Below, piece after piece: positions 11,674 to 23,885 of a stretch of DNA of 64,000 nucleotides (its first letter is position 1; the number at the start of each line of letters is the position of its first letter). Position numbers and translations under genes: made by a program. The DNA is from Symsagittifera roscoffensis (lineage: Eukaryota > Xenacoelomorpha > Acoela > Convolutidae), in contig NC_087064.1 in the NCBI RefSeq assembly GCF_963678635.1, positions 17,291,802 to 17,355,801 on the forward strand. Direction: 5' to 3'. The notes below the pieces were generated by a model. That model saw only the letters and a list, made by a program, of their open reading frames with translations, was not told the DNA's origin and ran no database searches.

Positions 11674-12960
11674 TTTCATATAACAAAATTTACTCGTATA
11701 GCTTCCAGGATAAGCCCAGTCATTTTCTCGTGAAAAATAGGACTAAAAAATTACCTTAGATGAGCTTGTTTGACCCTAGGGTGAGCTACACCAGCTTTTG
11801 AGCAACCCTTAAAGCCCCTAATTTGAGCTCAAAAATGAAGGTCTCAGTGACGTAGAACGCTTGCTTGGGAATGAAGGCGTGATCGCAGGGCTTCAACCTA
11901 AAGATTGCGAAGTTAGATATGGATACTGGCTAGCTGCTCGCGATTGATGGGAGCTGTGTAATCAGTGGTTCAAAAGTTATGACCCGAAACGTAAACAAGC
12001 TCAAATTGAGGTCCATACTGGCAAAGTTACATCAATTGGCTTTCAAGATAACAAAAGTTGCTCATAGAGCTTTCGGGACAAACCCGTTTGCTTTCTCGTG
12101 AAAAATAGGTTTAATAACGACCTTAGATGAGCTTGTTTTACCTTAGGGTGAGCTGCACGAGCTTGCGAGCAACCCTGAATACCCCTATTTTGAGCGGAAA
12201 AATGAAGGTCTCAGGGGGGTAGAACGCTTGTTTGGACGCAAAGGAGTGATCGCACTGCTTCGACCTAAAGACAGCGAATTTAGATATGGATACTGGTTAG
12301 CTGCTGGCGAATGATGAGAGCTGTGTAACCAATGGTTCATAAATTATGACCCAATTTGTAAACAAGCTCAAATTGAGGTCCAAAACTGGCAAAAGTGCTC
12401 CAGTTGGCTTTTAAGATAACAAACGTTGCCCATAGAGCTTTCGAGACAGACCCATTCGCTTTCTCGTGAAAAAATAGGTCTAGGAACGATCTTAGTTGAG
12501 CTTGTTTTACCTAAGAGTGAGCTGCACGAGCTTGTGAGCAACCCTGAATACCCCTAAGTTGAGCTGAAAAATGAAGGTCTCAGGGGGGTAGAACGCTTGT
12601 TTGGACATGAAGAAGTGATCGCACAGCTTCGACCTAATCTTAGCGAATTTAGACATGGATATTGGTTAGCTGCTCGCGAATGATGGGAGATGTGCAACCA
12701 GTCCTTCTAAGTGATGACCCAAATTGTAAACCAGCTCAAAATGAGGTCCAAAACTGGCAAAGTTGCTTCAGTTGGCTTTTAAGATAACAAAAGTTGCTCG
12801 TAGAGCTTTCGAGACAAACCCATTCGGATTGTCGTAAAAAATAGGTCTAGGAACGACCTTAGTTGAGCTTATTTTACCTTAGAGTGAGCTGCACGAGCTT
12901 GTGAGCAACCCCGAATACCCCTGTTTTGAGCTGAAAAATTAAGGTCTCAGGGGGGTAGAA

Positions 12961-13609
12961 CGCTTGTTTGGACACAAAGGAGTGGTCGCACAGCTTCGAC
13001 CGATTTTCAGCGAAGTTAGATATAGATAAGGCTTAGCTGCATACAAGAGATGGGAGCGGTGTAATTAGTGGTTCAAAACCTATGATCCGAACCGCAAACC
13101 AGCTCAAACTGAGGTCCAAAACTGGCAAAATTGCTTCTATTGGCGTTTAAGATAACAAAAGTTGATCAAAGAGATTTCGGAACAACCCCATTCACTTCCC
13201 TTGAAAAAAAAGTCTAAGAACGATCTTAGACGAGTTTGTTTTACCTTAGAGTGAGCTGTATGAGCTTGTGAAAAACTCCGAAGACCCCTATTTTGAGCTC
13301 GAAAAAGAACGTCTCAGTGGCGTAGAACGCTTGCTTGGGAATAAGGCGTGATCGCAGGGCTTCAACCTAAAGATTGCGAAGTTAGATATGGATATTGGTT
13401 AGCTGCTCGCGAATGATGGGAGATGTGCAATCATTCCTTCAAAAGTTGTGACCAGAATTGTAAACAAGCTCAAAATGAGGTCCAAAACTGGCAAAGTTGG
13501 TTCAGTTGGCATTTAAGATAACAAAAGTTGCTCGTAGAGCTTTCGAGACAAACCCATTCGCATTGTCGTAAAAAATAGGCCTAAGAACGACCTTAGACGA
13601 GCTTGTTTT
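12961..13609 (+). repeat. Segment duplicated 10.27 kb away (partner 2,690-3,338)
   Basis: This is the right-hand member of the pair. It directly follows the end of copy B and runs into the deletion junction CTTGTTTTC/CGTGAAG at about 13,609. Confidence 0.8.
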
Positions 13610-13740
13610 CCGTGAAGTTAGATATAGATAGTGATTAGCTGCATGCAAAAGATGGGAGCTGTGTAATCAATGGTTCAAAACCCGAACCGTAAACAAGCTC
13701 AAGTTGTGGTCCAAAACTGGCAAAGTTGCTTCAGTTGGCT
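13512..13740 (+). repeat. Truncated monomer, 229 bp
   Basis: GAGCTTGTTTTC is joined to CGTGAAGTTAGATATAGATA, a loss of about 139 bp. It also lacks CCTATGA between TTCAAAA and CCCGAACC near 13,680, a 7 bp deletion. The CCGTGAAG variant reappears intact at 14,340. Confidence 0.75.
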
Positions 13741-14850
13741 TTTACGATAACAGAAATTGCTCATAGAGCTTTCGGGACAGACCCATTCGCTTTCTCGTGA
13801 AAAAATAGGTTTAAAAATGACCTTAGATGAGCTTGTTTTAACTTAGGGTGAGCTGCACGAGCTTGTGAGCAACCCTGAATACCCCTAATTTGAGCTGAAA
13901 AATTGAGGTCTCAGGTGGGTTGAATGCTTGTTTGGACACGAAGGAGTGGTCGCACAGCTTCGACCGATTCTCAGCAAAATTAGATATAAAAAATGCTTAG
14001 CTGCATGCAAGAGACGGGAGATGTGCAATCAGTCCTTCAAAAATATGACCCCAATTGTAAACAAGCTCAAAATGCGGTCCAAGACTGGCAAAGTTGCTTC
14101 AGTTGGCTTTTAAGATAACAAAAGTTGCTCGTAGAGCTTTCGAGACAGACCCATTCGCACTGTCGTAAAAAATAGGTCTAGGAACGACCTTAGTTGAGCT
14201 TGTTTTACCTTAGAGTGAGCTGCACGTGCTGGTGAGCAACCCCGAATACCCCTATTTTGAGCTGAAAAATTAAGGTCTCAGGTGGGTAGAACGCTTGTTT
14301 GGACACGAAGGAGTGGTCGCACAGCTTCGACCGATTCTCCGTGAAGTTAGATATAGATATTGCTTAGCTGCATGCAAAAGATGGTAGCTGTGTAATCAAT
14401 GGCTCAAAACCTATGACCCGAACCGTAAACAAGCTCAAGATGAGGTCCAAAACTGGCAAAGTTGCTTCAGTTGGCTTTTATGATAACAGAAGTTGCTCAC
14501 AGAGCTTTCGGGACAGACCTATTCGCTTTCTCGTGAAAAACTAGGTTCAAAAATGACCTTAGATGAGCTTGTTTTACCTTAGGGTGAGCTGCACGAGCTT
14601 GTGAGCAACCCTGAATACCCCTAATTTGAGCTGAAAAATTAAGGTCTCAGGTGGGTTGAATGCTTGTTTGGACACGAAGGAGTGGTCGCACAGCTTCGAC
14701 CGATTCTCAGCAAAATTAGATATAAAAAATGCTGAGCTGCATGTAAGAGACCGGAGATGTGCAATCAGTCCTTCAAAAATTTGACCCAAATTGTAAACAA
14801 GCTCAAATTGAGGTCCAAAACTGGCAAAGTTGCTTCAGTTGGCTTTTAAG
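13609..14850 (+). repeat. Two copies of a ~736 bp dimer
   Basis: TGAATGCTTGTTTGGACACG at 13,921 and 14,657 marks the copies. Both contain CTCAGGTGGGTTGAATGC, TATAAAAAATGCT and CCGTGAAGTTAG. The first copy begins within the truncated monomer. Confidence 0.78.
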
Positions 14851-14859
14851 ATAACAAAA

Positions 14860-16000
14860 GTTGCTCATGGAGCTTTCGGGACAAACCCATTCGTTTTCTC
14901 GTAAAAAAAAGTCTAAGAATGACCTTAGATGAGATTGTTTTACCTTAGGGTGAGCTGCACGAGCTTGTGAGCAACTCCGAAAACCCTTATTTTGAGCTCG
15001 AAAATGAACGTCTCACTGGGGTAGAACGCTTGCTAGGGAATGAAGGAGTAACCGCAGGACATCAACCCAATCTTAGCGAGGTTAGATATTAATGATTATT
15101 AGCTGCTCGCAAAAAATGTGGGCTGTGCAATCAGTGGTTAAATATTTATGACCCATATTGTAAACAAGCTCAAAATAATTCCAAAACTGGCAAAATTGAT
15201 TCAGTTGGCTTTTAAAATAACAAATCTTATTCGTATAGCTTCCAAGAAAAGCCCATTTTCTTTCTCGTGAAAAAAGTCTAAAAAAATAAGCTTAGATGAG
15301 CTTGTGTGACCCTAGGGTGAGCTGCACGAACTTTTGAGCAACCTGAATACCCCTATTTTGAGCGAAAAAATCAAGGTATCAGGGGGGTAGAACGCTTGTT
15401 TGAACACGAAGGATTGGTTAGCTGCTGACCAATGATGGGAGATGTGCAATCAATCGTTCAAAAGTTATGACCCAAAATGTAAACAAGCACAAATTGAGGT
15501 CCAAAACTGGCAAAGTTGCTTCAGTTGGCTTTTAAGATAACAAAAGTTGCTCATAGAGCTTTCGGGACAAACCCATTCGCTTTCTCGTGAAAAAAGTCTA
15601 AGAATGACCTTAGATGAGATTGTTTTACCTTAGGGTGAGCTGCACGAGCTTGTGAGCAACTCCGAAAACCCCTATTTTGAGCTCGGAAAGGAACGTCTCA
15701 GTGGCGTAGAACGCTTGCTTGGGAATGAAGGAGTGATCGCAGTGCTTCAACCCAATTTAAGCGAAGTTAGATATGGATGTTGATTAGCTGCTCGCAAATA
15801 ATGGGGACTGTGTAATCAGGGTTAAATATTTATGACACATATTATAAACAAGCTCAAAATGATTCCAAAACTGGCAAAATTGATTCAGTTGGCTTTTAAA
15901 ATAACAAATCTTATTCGTATAGCTTCCAAGAAAAGCCCATTTTCTTTCTCGTGAAAAAAGTCTAAAAAAGTAAGCTTAGATGAGCTTGTGTTACCTTAGG
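14860..16000 (+). repeat. Dimer direct repeat, ~685 bp offset
   Basis: AGATTGTTTTACC (14,932 and 15,617) and CAAATCTTATTCG (15,221 and 15,905) mark the pair. The short period is explained by a ~46 bp loss at 15,410, where GAACACGAAGGA joins TTGGTTAGCTGC. Shared rarities are TTAAATATTTATGAC and GAAAAGCCCATTTTC. Confidence 0.75.
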
Positions 16001-17375
16001 GTGAGCTGCACGAGCTTGTGAGCAACCCTGAATATCCTAATTTGAGCTGTAAAATTGAGGTCTCAGGTCGGTAGAATGCTTGTTTGGACACGAAGGAGTG
16101 GTCTCACAGCTTCTACCGTTTCTTAGCGAACTAGATATAGATAATCTTTAGCTGCATGCAAGAGATGGGAGCTGTGTAATGAGTGGTTCAAAACCTATGA
16201 CCCGAACTGTAAACAAGCTTCAATTGAGGTCCAAAACTGGCAAAGTCGCTTCAGTTGGCTTTTAAGATAACAAAAAAAGCTCATAGAGCTTTCGGGACAG
16301 ACCCATTCGCTTTCTCGTGAAAAAATAAATGTCTAAGAACGACCTTCGATGAGCTTGTTTTACGTTAGGGTGAGCTGCACGAGCTTGTGACCAACCCTGA
16401 ATACCCCTATTTTTAGCTGAAAAATTAAGGTCTCAGGGGGGTAGAACCCTTGTTTGGACTCAAAGGAGTGGTCGCACAGCTTCGACCGATGTTCAGCGAA
16501 GTTAGATATAGATAATGCTTAGCTGCATGCAAGAGATGGGAGCTGTGTAATCAGTGGTTCAAAACCTATGACCAGAACCGTAAACAAGCTCAAATTGAGG
16601 TCCAAAACTGGCGAAGTTGCTTCAATTGGCTTTTAAGATAACAAAAGTTGCTCATAGAGCTTTCGGGACAGACCCATTCGCTTTCTCGAGAAAAACATGA
16701 TCTAAGAACGAGCTTAGTTGAGCTTGTTTTTACCTTAGGGTGAGCTGCACAAACTTGTGAGCAACCCTGAATACCCTAATTTGATCTGAAAAATTAAGGT
16801 CTCAGGGGGGTAGAACCCTTGTTTGGACTCAAAGGAGTGGTCGCACAGCTTCGACCGATTTTCAGCGAAGTTAGATATAGATAATGCTTAGCTGCATGCA
16901 AGAGATGGGAGCTGTGTAATAAATGGTTCATAATTTATGACCCGAACCGTAAACAAGCTCGAATAGAGGTCCAAAACTGGCAAAGTTGCTTCAGTTGGCT
17001 TTTAAGATAACAAAAAGTTGCTCATAGAGCTTTCGGGACAGACCCATTCGCTTTCTCATGAAAAAAATAGGTCTAAGATCGACCTTCGATGAGCTTGTTT
17101 TACCTTAGGGTGAGCTGCACGAGCTTGTGAGCAATCCTGAATACCCCTGTTTTGAGCTGAAAAATTAAGGTCTCACGGGGATGAAACCCTTGTTTGGACT
17201 CGAAGGAAAGGTCTCACGGTATCGACCAATTTTCAGCGAACTTAGATATAGATAATGCTTAGCTGCATGCAAGAGATGGGAGCTGGCTGTGTAATCAGTG
17301 GTTCAAAACCTAAGACCCGAACAGTAAACAAGCTCAAATTGAGGTCCAAAACTGGCAAAGTTGCTTCAGTTGGCT
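15895..17375 (+). repeat. Run of four class 1 monomers (1,481 bp)
   Basis: Four monomers in a row, with an average length of 370 bp, are all of the GGTCTCA...CTTGTTTGGAC type, so the usual alternation with class 2 is absent. The second and third share GGGGGGTAGAACCCTTGTTT and are nearly identical around 16,428-16,555 and 16,797-16,924. This looks like local amplification of a single monomer. Confidence 0.75.
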
Positions 17376-18390
17376 TTTAAGATAACAAAAGTGGCTCATA
17401 GAGCTTTTGGGACAAACCCATTCGCTTTCTCGCAAAAAATAAATTTAAGAATGACCTTCGATGAGCTTGTTGTACCTTTAGGTGAGCTGCACGAGCTTGT
17501 GAGCAACTCCGAAGACCCCTATTTTGAGCTCGAAAATGAACGTCTCAGTGGCGTAGAACGCTTGCTTGGGAATAAAAGAGTGATCGCAGGACATCAACCC
17601 ATTCTTAGCAAAGTTAGATATGGACGATGATTAGCTGCTCGCAAATAATGGGAGCTATGTAATCAGTGGTTCATAAGTTATGACCCATTTTGTAAACAAG
17701 CTCAAAATAAATCCGAAACTGGCAAAATTGATTCAGTTGGCTTTTAGGATAACAAAAGTTGCTCATAGAGCTTTCGGGACAAATCCATTCGCTTATTCGT
17801 GAAAAATAAGTCCAATAAGGACCTAAGATGTGCTTGTTTTATCTTAGGGTGAGCTGCACGAGTTTGTGAGCAACTCCGAAGACCCCTAATTTGAGCTCGA
17901 AAATGAACGTCTCAGTGGCGTAGAACGCTTGCTTGGGAATGAAGGAATGATCGCAGGACATCAACTCATACTTAGCGAAATTAGATATGGTTGATGATTA
18001 GCTGCTCGCAAATAATGTGAGCTATGCGATCAGTGGTTAAAATTATGACCCATATTGTAAACAAGCTCAAATTGAGTTCCAAAACTGGCAAAATTGATTC
18101 AGTTGTCTTTTAAGATAACAACAAATGCTCATAGAGTTTTCGGGACAGAACCATTCGCTCTCCCGTGAAACAAGCAAGTAGGTCTACAAGCGACCTTAGA
18201 TGAGCTTGTTTTACCTTAGGGTGAGCTGCATGAGCTTGTGAGCAACCCTGAATACCCCTATTTTGAGCTGAAAAATTAAGGTCTCAGGGTGGTAGAACCC
18301 TCGCTTGGACTCGAAGGAGTGGTCGCACAGCTTCGACCTTATTTCAGCGAAATTAGATATAGATAATGCGTAGCTGCATGCAAGAGATGG
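17376..18390 (+). repeat. Mixed satellite monomers with two class 2 in a row
   Basis: Class 2 copies near 17,525 and 17,890 are followed by class 1 near 18,260. The segment 17,965-18,460 is matched by 19,196-19,690 (ATTAGATATGGTTGATGATT at 17,980 and 19,211, offset 1,231). Confidence 0.72.
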
Positions 18391-18965
18391 GAGCTATGTA
18401 ATCAGTGGTTCAAAACCTATGATCCGAACCGTAAACATGTTCAAATTGAAGTCCAAAACTGGCAAAATGCTTCAGTTGGCTTTTAAGATAACAAAAGTTG
18501 CCCATAGAGCTTTTGGGAGAAAGCCATTAGCTTTCTCGTGAAAATTAAACCTAAGAACGACCTTAGATGAGCTTGTTTTACCTTAGGGTGAGCTGCACGA
18601 GCTTGTGGGCAACTCTGAAGACCCCTATTTTGAGCTCGAAAATGGACGTGTCAGTGGCGTAGAACGCTTGCTTGGGAATGAAGGAGTGATCGCAGTACAT
18701 CAATACAATCTTAGCAAAATTAGATATGGATGATGGTTAGCTGTTTGCAAGATATGGGAACTCTGCAATTAGTGTATCAAAAGTTATGACTCATATTGTA
18801 AGCAAGCTCAAAATGAGTTTCAAATCCTGCGAAATTGATTCAGTTGGTTTTTAAAATAACAAATCTTGCTTGTATAGCTTCCAAGATAAGCCCATTCGCT
18901 TTCTCGTGAACAAAAAACCTAAGAACGACCTTAGATGAGCTTGTTTTACCTTAGGGTGAGCTGCA
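18391..18965 (+). repeat. Segment duplicated 2.6 kb away (partner 21,004-21,578)
   Basis: GAGCTATGTAATCAGTGG starts both copies at an offset of 2,613 bp. Both share AAACATGTTCAAATTGAAG, GGACGTGTCAGTGGCG, CAAGATATGGGAACT and AAATCCTGCGAAATTG. They separate at about the TTACCTTAGGG / TTACCTTGGGG difference. Confidence 0.82.
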
Positions 18966-19015
18966 TGAGCTTGTGAGCAACCCTGAATACCCCTATTTTA
19001 GCAACCCTGGATACC

Positions 19016-19195
19016 CGAATGGTTCTGTTCCGAAAGCTATATGAGCATTTGTTGTTATCTTAAAATACAACTGAATCAATTTTGCCAGTTTTGGAACTCA
19101 TTTTGAGCTTGTTTACAATATGGGTCAAAACTTTTTAACCACTGATCCCTTAGCTCACATTATTTGCGAGCAGCTAATCATCAACCATATCTAAT
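19016..19195 (-). repeat. Inverted satellite segment, left arm of a palindrome
   Basis: This 180 bp reads as reverse-complement satellite: CCAAAACTGGCAAAATTG appears as CAATTTTGCCAGTTTTGG near 19,078, and CTAATCATCAACCATATC is the reverse of GATATGGTTGATGATTAG. It is the only wrong-way piece I found in 64 kb. It pairs with 19,211-19,390 across a 15 bp spacer with only a few mismatches. Just upstream, AGCAACCCTGRATACCC is present twice in tandem (about 18,976 and 19,000), marking a messy breakpoint. Confidence 0.92.
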
Positions 19196-19210
19196 CTCGT
19201 ACTTAGCGAA

Positions 19211-19390
19211 ATTAGATATGGTTGATGATTAGCTGCTCGCAAATAATGTGAGCTATGCGATCAGTGGTTAAAAAATTATGACCCATATTGTAAACAAGCT
19301 CAAATTGAGTTCCAAAACTGGCAAAATTGATTCAGTTGTCTTTTAAGATAACAACAAATGCTCATAGAGCTTTCGGGACAGAACCATTCG
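19211..19390 (+). repeat. Right arm of the palindrome
   Basis: The arm is direct-orientation satellite running from ATTAGATATGG to GAACCATTCG. A single strand could fold with the left arm into a ~180 bp hairpin with a 15-base loop (19,196-19,210). The arm belongs to the copy of 17,965-18,460. Confidence 0.92.
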
Positions 19391-22041
19391 CTTTCCAGTG
19401 AAACAAGTAGGTCTACAAACTACCTTAGATGAGCTTGTTTTACCTTAGGGTGAGCTGCATGAGCTTGTGAGCAACCCTGAATACCCCTATTTTGAGCTGA
19501 AAAATTAAGGTCTCAGGGTGGTAGAACCCTCGCTTGGACTCGAAGGAGTGGTCGCACAGCTTCGACCTTATTTCAGCGAAATTAGATATAGATAATGCGT
19601 AGCTGCATGCAAGAGATGGGAGCTGTGTAATCAGTGATTCAAAACCTATGATCCGATCCGTAAACAAGCTCAAATTGAGGTCAAAACTGGCAAAGTTGCT
19701 TCAGTTGGCTTTTAAGATAACAAAAGTTGCGCATAGAGCTTTTGGGTCAAACCCAATAGCTTTCTCGTAAAAAAAATCTAAGAACGACCTTAGATGAGCT
19801 TGTTATACCTTAGGGTGAGCTGCACGAGCTTGTGAGCAACTCCGAAAACTTCTACTTTGAGCTCGAAAATGAACGTCTCAGTGGGGTAGAACGCTTGCTT
19901 GGGAATGAAGGAGTGATCTCAGGGCTTCAACTCAAAGTTAGATATGGATAATATCACATTGCTCGCAAAAAATGGGGGCTGTACAATAAGTGGTTCAAAA
20001 GTTATGACCCATATTGTAAACAAGCTCAAAATGAGTTCCAAATCTGGCAAAATTGTTTCAGTTGGCTTTTAAAACAACAAACCTTGCTTTGATAGCTTCC
20101 AAGATAAACCCATTCGCTTTCTCGTGAACAATAGGTCTAAAGTTTTACCTTAGATGATCTCGTTTGAGCCTAGGGTGAGCTGCACGAGCTTTTGAGCAAT
20201 TCCGAAAACCCCTATTTTGAGCTCAAAAATGAACGTCTCAGTGGGGTAGAACGCTTGCTTGGGAATGAAGGAGCGATCTCGGGGCTTCAACCCAATCTTA
20301 TCGAAGTTAGATATTGATGATGATTAGCTGCTCCCAAATAATTGGTGCTGTGCAATCTGTGGTTCAAAATTTATGACCCACATTGTAAACAAGCTTAAAA
20401 TGAGTTCCAAATCTGGCAAAATTGATTCAGTTGGCTTTTAAAATAACAAATCATGCTTGTATAGCTTCCAAGATAATACCATTCGCTTTCTCGTGAAAAA
20501 TAGGTCTAAAAAATTACCTTAGATGAGCTTGTTTGACCCTAGGGTGAGCTGCACGAGCTTTTGAGCAACCCTGAATACCCCTATTTTGAGCGGAAAAATG
20601 AAGGTCTCAGGGGAGAAGAACGCTTGTTTGGACACAAAGGAATGATCGTACAGCTTCGACCTAATCTTAGCGAAGTTGGATATGAGTGAAGTTTAGCTGT
20701 TCGCAAGAGATGGGAACTGTGCAAAAAGTGGTTAAAAAGTTATGACTCAAACTGTAAACGAGCTCAAAAAGATGTGCAAAACTGGCAAGGTTGCTTCAGT
20801 TGGCTTTTAATATAATAAAGCTTGCTTGAAGAGCTTCCGGGATCAGCCCATTTGCTTTTCCGTGAAAAAATGTCCAAGATCTACCTTAGATGAGCTTGTT
20901 CGACCCTAGGGTGAGCTGCACGAGCTTTTGAGCAACCCTGAATGACCCTATTTTGAGCGGAAAAATGAAAGTCTCAGGTGAGTAGAACGCTTGTTTGGAC
21001 ACTGAGCTATGTAATCAGTGGTTCAAAACCTATGTTCCGAACCGTAAACATGTTCAAATTGAAGTCCAAAACTGGCAAAATGCTTCAGTTGGCTTTTAAG
21101 ATAACAAAAGTTGCCCATAGAGCTTTTGGGAGAAAGCCATTCGCTTTCTCGTGAAAATTAAACCTAAGAACGACCTTAGATGAGCTTGTTTTACCTTAGG
21201 GTGAGCTGCACGAGCTTGTGGGCAACTCTGAAGACCCCTATTTTGAGCTCGAAAATGGACGTGTCAGTGGCGTAGAACGCTTGCTTGGGAATGAAGGAGT
21301 GATCGCAGTACATCAATCCAATCTTAGCAAAATTAGATATGGATGATGGTTAGCTGTTTGCAAGATATGGGAACTGTGCAATTAGTGTATCAAAAGTTAT
21401 GACCCATATTGTAAGCAAGCTCAAAATGAGTTCCAAATCCTGCGAAATTGATTCAGTTGGTTTTTAAAATAACAAATCTTGCTTGTATAGCTTCCAAGAT
21501 AAGCCCATTCGCTTTCTCGTGAACAAAAAACCTAAGAACGACCTTAGATGAGCTTGTTTTACCTTGGGGTAAGCTGCACGAGCTTGTGAGCAACCCTGAA
21601 TACCCCTATTTTGAGCGGAAAAATGATGGTCTCAGGGGAGCAGAACGCTTGTTTGGACACAAAGTAATGATCGTACAGCTTCGACCTGATCTTAGCGAAG
21701 TTGGATACGGATGATGTTTAGCTGTTCGCAAGAGATAAGAACTGTGCAATTAGTGGTTCGAAAGTTATGACTCAAATTGTTAACGAGCTCAAAATGAGGT
21801 CCAAAACTGGCAAAGTTGCTTCAGTTTGCTTTTAATATAATAAATCTGCTTGTAAAGCTTCCGGGATCAGCCCATTCGCTTTCCCGTAAAAAAATGTCTA
21901 AGAGCTACCTTAGATGAGCTTGTTTGACCCTAGGGTGGGCTGCACGAGCTTGTCAGCAACACTGAATACCCCTATTTTGAGCGGAAAATTGAAGGTCTCG
22001 GGGGAGTAGAACGCTCGTTTGAACACGAAGGAATGATCGTA
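19391..22041 (+). repeat. Mixed satellite monomers
   Basis: Class 1 and class 2 copies without a clear higher-order unit, including two class 2 copies in a row near 19,870 and 20,235. At 20,690-21,000 and 21,700-22,100 the third sub-type appears (TTGGATATG...GTTTAGCTGTTCGCAAGAG...AAACGAGCTC), which becomes common further right. The monomer 20,806-21,094 is only 289 bp, with a join at GGACACT/GAGCTATG near 21,003, the left end of the duplicated segment. Confidence 0.78.
21004..21578 (+). repeat. Segment duplicated 2.6 kb away (partner 18,391-18,965)
   Basis: The left edge is abrupt: class 1 sequence stops at GTTTGGACAC and the copied segment begins, giving a short monomer. This suggests the segment was inserted or joined here by recombination. 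Confidence 0.8.
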
Positions 22042-23885
22042 CAGCTTCCACTTAATGTTAGCGAAGTTGGATATGAGTGATGTTTAGCTGTTCGCAAGAG
22101 ATGGGAACTGTGCAATAAGTGGTTAAAAAGTTATGACTCAAACTGTAAACGAGCTCAAAAAGAGGTGCAAAACTGGCAAGGTTGCTTCAGTTGGCTTTTA
22201 ATATAATAAAGCTTGCTTCTAGAGCTTTCGGGATGAGCCCATTCGATTTCCCGTGTAAAAACGTCTACGATCTACCTTAGATGAGCTTGTTCGACCCTAG
22301 GGTGAGCTGCACAAGCTTATGAGCAACCCTGAAGACCTCTACTTTGAGCTGAAAATGAACGTCTCAGTGGGGTAGAACTATTGCTTGGGAATGAAGGAGT
22401 GATCTCAGGGCTTCAACTTATTCTTAGCGAAATTAGATATGGATGATGATTAGCTGCTCGCAAATAATGGGAGCTGTGCAATCAGTGGTTCAAAAATTAT
22501 AACCCATTTTGTAAACAAGCTCAAAATGAGTTCCAAAACTGGCAAAATTGATTCAGTTGTCTTTTAAGATAACAACAAATGCTCATAGAGCTTTCGGGAC
22601 AGAACCATTCGCTTTCCCGTGAAAAAAATAGGTCTACAAACGACCTTAGATGAGCTTGTTTTACCTTAGGGTGAGCTGCACGAGCTTGTGAGCAACTCCG
22701 AAAACCCCTATTTTGAGCTCGAAAATGAACGTCTCAGTGGGGTAGAACGCTTGCTTGGGAATGAAGGAGTGATCTCAGGGCTTCAACTCAATCTTATCGA
22801 AGTTAGATATGGATAATGATTAGCTGCTCGCAAAAAATGGGGGCTGTGCAATCAGTGGTTCAAAATTTATGACCCATATTGTAAATAAGCTCAAAATGAG
22901 TTCCAAATCTGGCAAAATTGAATCAGTTGGCTTTTAAAACAAGAAATCTTGCTTTGATAGCTTCCAAGATAAGCCTTATCGCTTTCTCGTGAAAAATAGG
23001 TCTAAAGTATTACCTTAGATGAGCTTGTTTGACCCTAGGGTGAGCTGCACGAGCTTTTGAGCAACTCCGAAAACCCCTATTTTGAGCTCAAAATTGAACG
23101 TCTCAGTGGGGTAGAACGCTTGCTTGGGAATGAAGGAGTGATCTCAGGGCTTCAACCTATTCTTAGCGAAATTAGATATGGATGATGATTAGCTGCTCGC
23201 AAATAATGGGAGCTGTGCAATCAGTGGTTCAAAAATTATAACCCATTTTGTAAAACAAGCTCAAAATTAAATCCGAAACTGGCAAAGTTGATTCAGTTGG
23301 CTTTTAGGATAACAAAAAATGCTCATAGAGCTTTCGGGACAAATCCATTCACTTTTTGGTGAAAAATAAGTCCAAGAAGGACCTTAGATGAGCTTGTTTT
23401 ACGTTAGGGTGAGCTGCACGAGCTTGTGAGCAACTCCGAAGACCCCTAATTTGAGCTCGAAAATGAACGTCTCAGTGGCGTAGAACGCTTGCTTGGGAAT
23501 GAAGGAGTGATCGCAGGACATCAACCCATACTTAGCGATATTAGATATGGATGATGATTAGCTGCTCGCAAATAATGTGAGCTGTGCAATCAGTGGTTAA
23601 AAAGTTATGACCCATATTGTAAACAAGCTCAAAATGAGTTCCAAAACTGGCAAAATTGATTCAGTTGTCTTTTAAGATAACAACAAATGCTCATAGAGCT
23701 TTCGGGACAGAACCATTCGCTTTCCCGTGAAAAAAATAGGTCTACAAACGACCTTAGATGAGCTTGTTTTACCTTAGGGTGAGCTGCACGCGCTTGTGGG
23801 CAACCCTGAATACCCCTATTTTGAGCTGAAAAATTAACGTCTCAGGGTGGTAGAACCCTCGTTTGGACTCGAAGGAGTGGTCGCA
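22042..23885 (+). repeat. Five-monomer higher-order unit, copy 1 (1,844 bp)
   Basis: ACTTAATGTTAGCG at about 22,050 and 23,894 and ACGTCTACGATC at 22,261 and 24,105 both give an offset of 1,844 bp. The copies look almost identical by eye; one difference is GATGTTTAGC versus GATTTTTAGC. The first monomer is of the AAAAAGTTATGACTCAAAC type, followed by class 2-like types and a class 1 monomer with AGAACCCTCGTTTGG. Confidence 0.9.

Larger units (their letters stand above)
10468..12780 (+). repeat. Six-plus-monomer higher-order unit, copy B (2,313 bp)
   Basis: Copy B matches copy A at an offset of 2,247 bp on its left side, 2,250 bp after the CAG insertion, and about 2,312 bp on its right. The change reflects ~62 bp present in B but missing from A inside the shortened monomer at 11,401-11,673. 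Confidence 0.88.

Noticed and set aside
18956-18966. TTAGGG in CCTTAGGGTGAGC, resembling a telomere motif
   Set aside because: It is a single hexamer per monomer at a fixed place, never in tandem, and varies to TTGGGG or CTAGGG. Coincidence.
19000-19210. Transposon terminal inverted repeats as the cause of the inverted segment at 19.0-19.2 kb
   Set aside because: Both arms are ordinary satellite and the spacer is 15 bp of satellite. There is no foreign interior and no target-site duplication typical of an element.
20536-20550. CCCTAGGG palindrome in the GACCCTAGGGTGAGC variant
   Set aside because: It is an 8 bp self-complementary site created by one or two substitutions from CCTTAGGG. There is no sign of a binding site beyond that.
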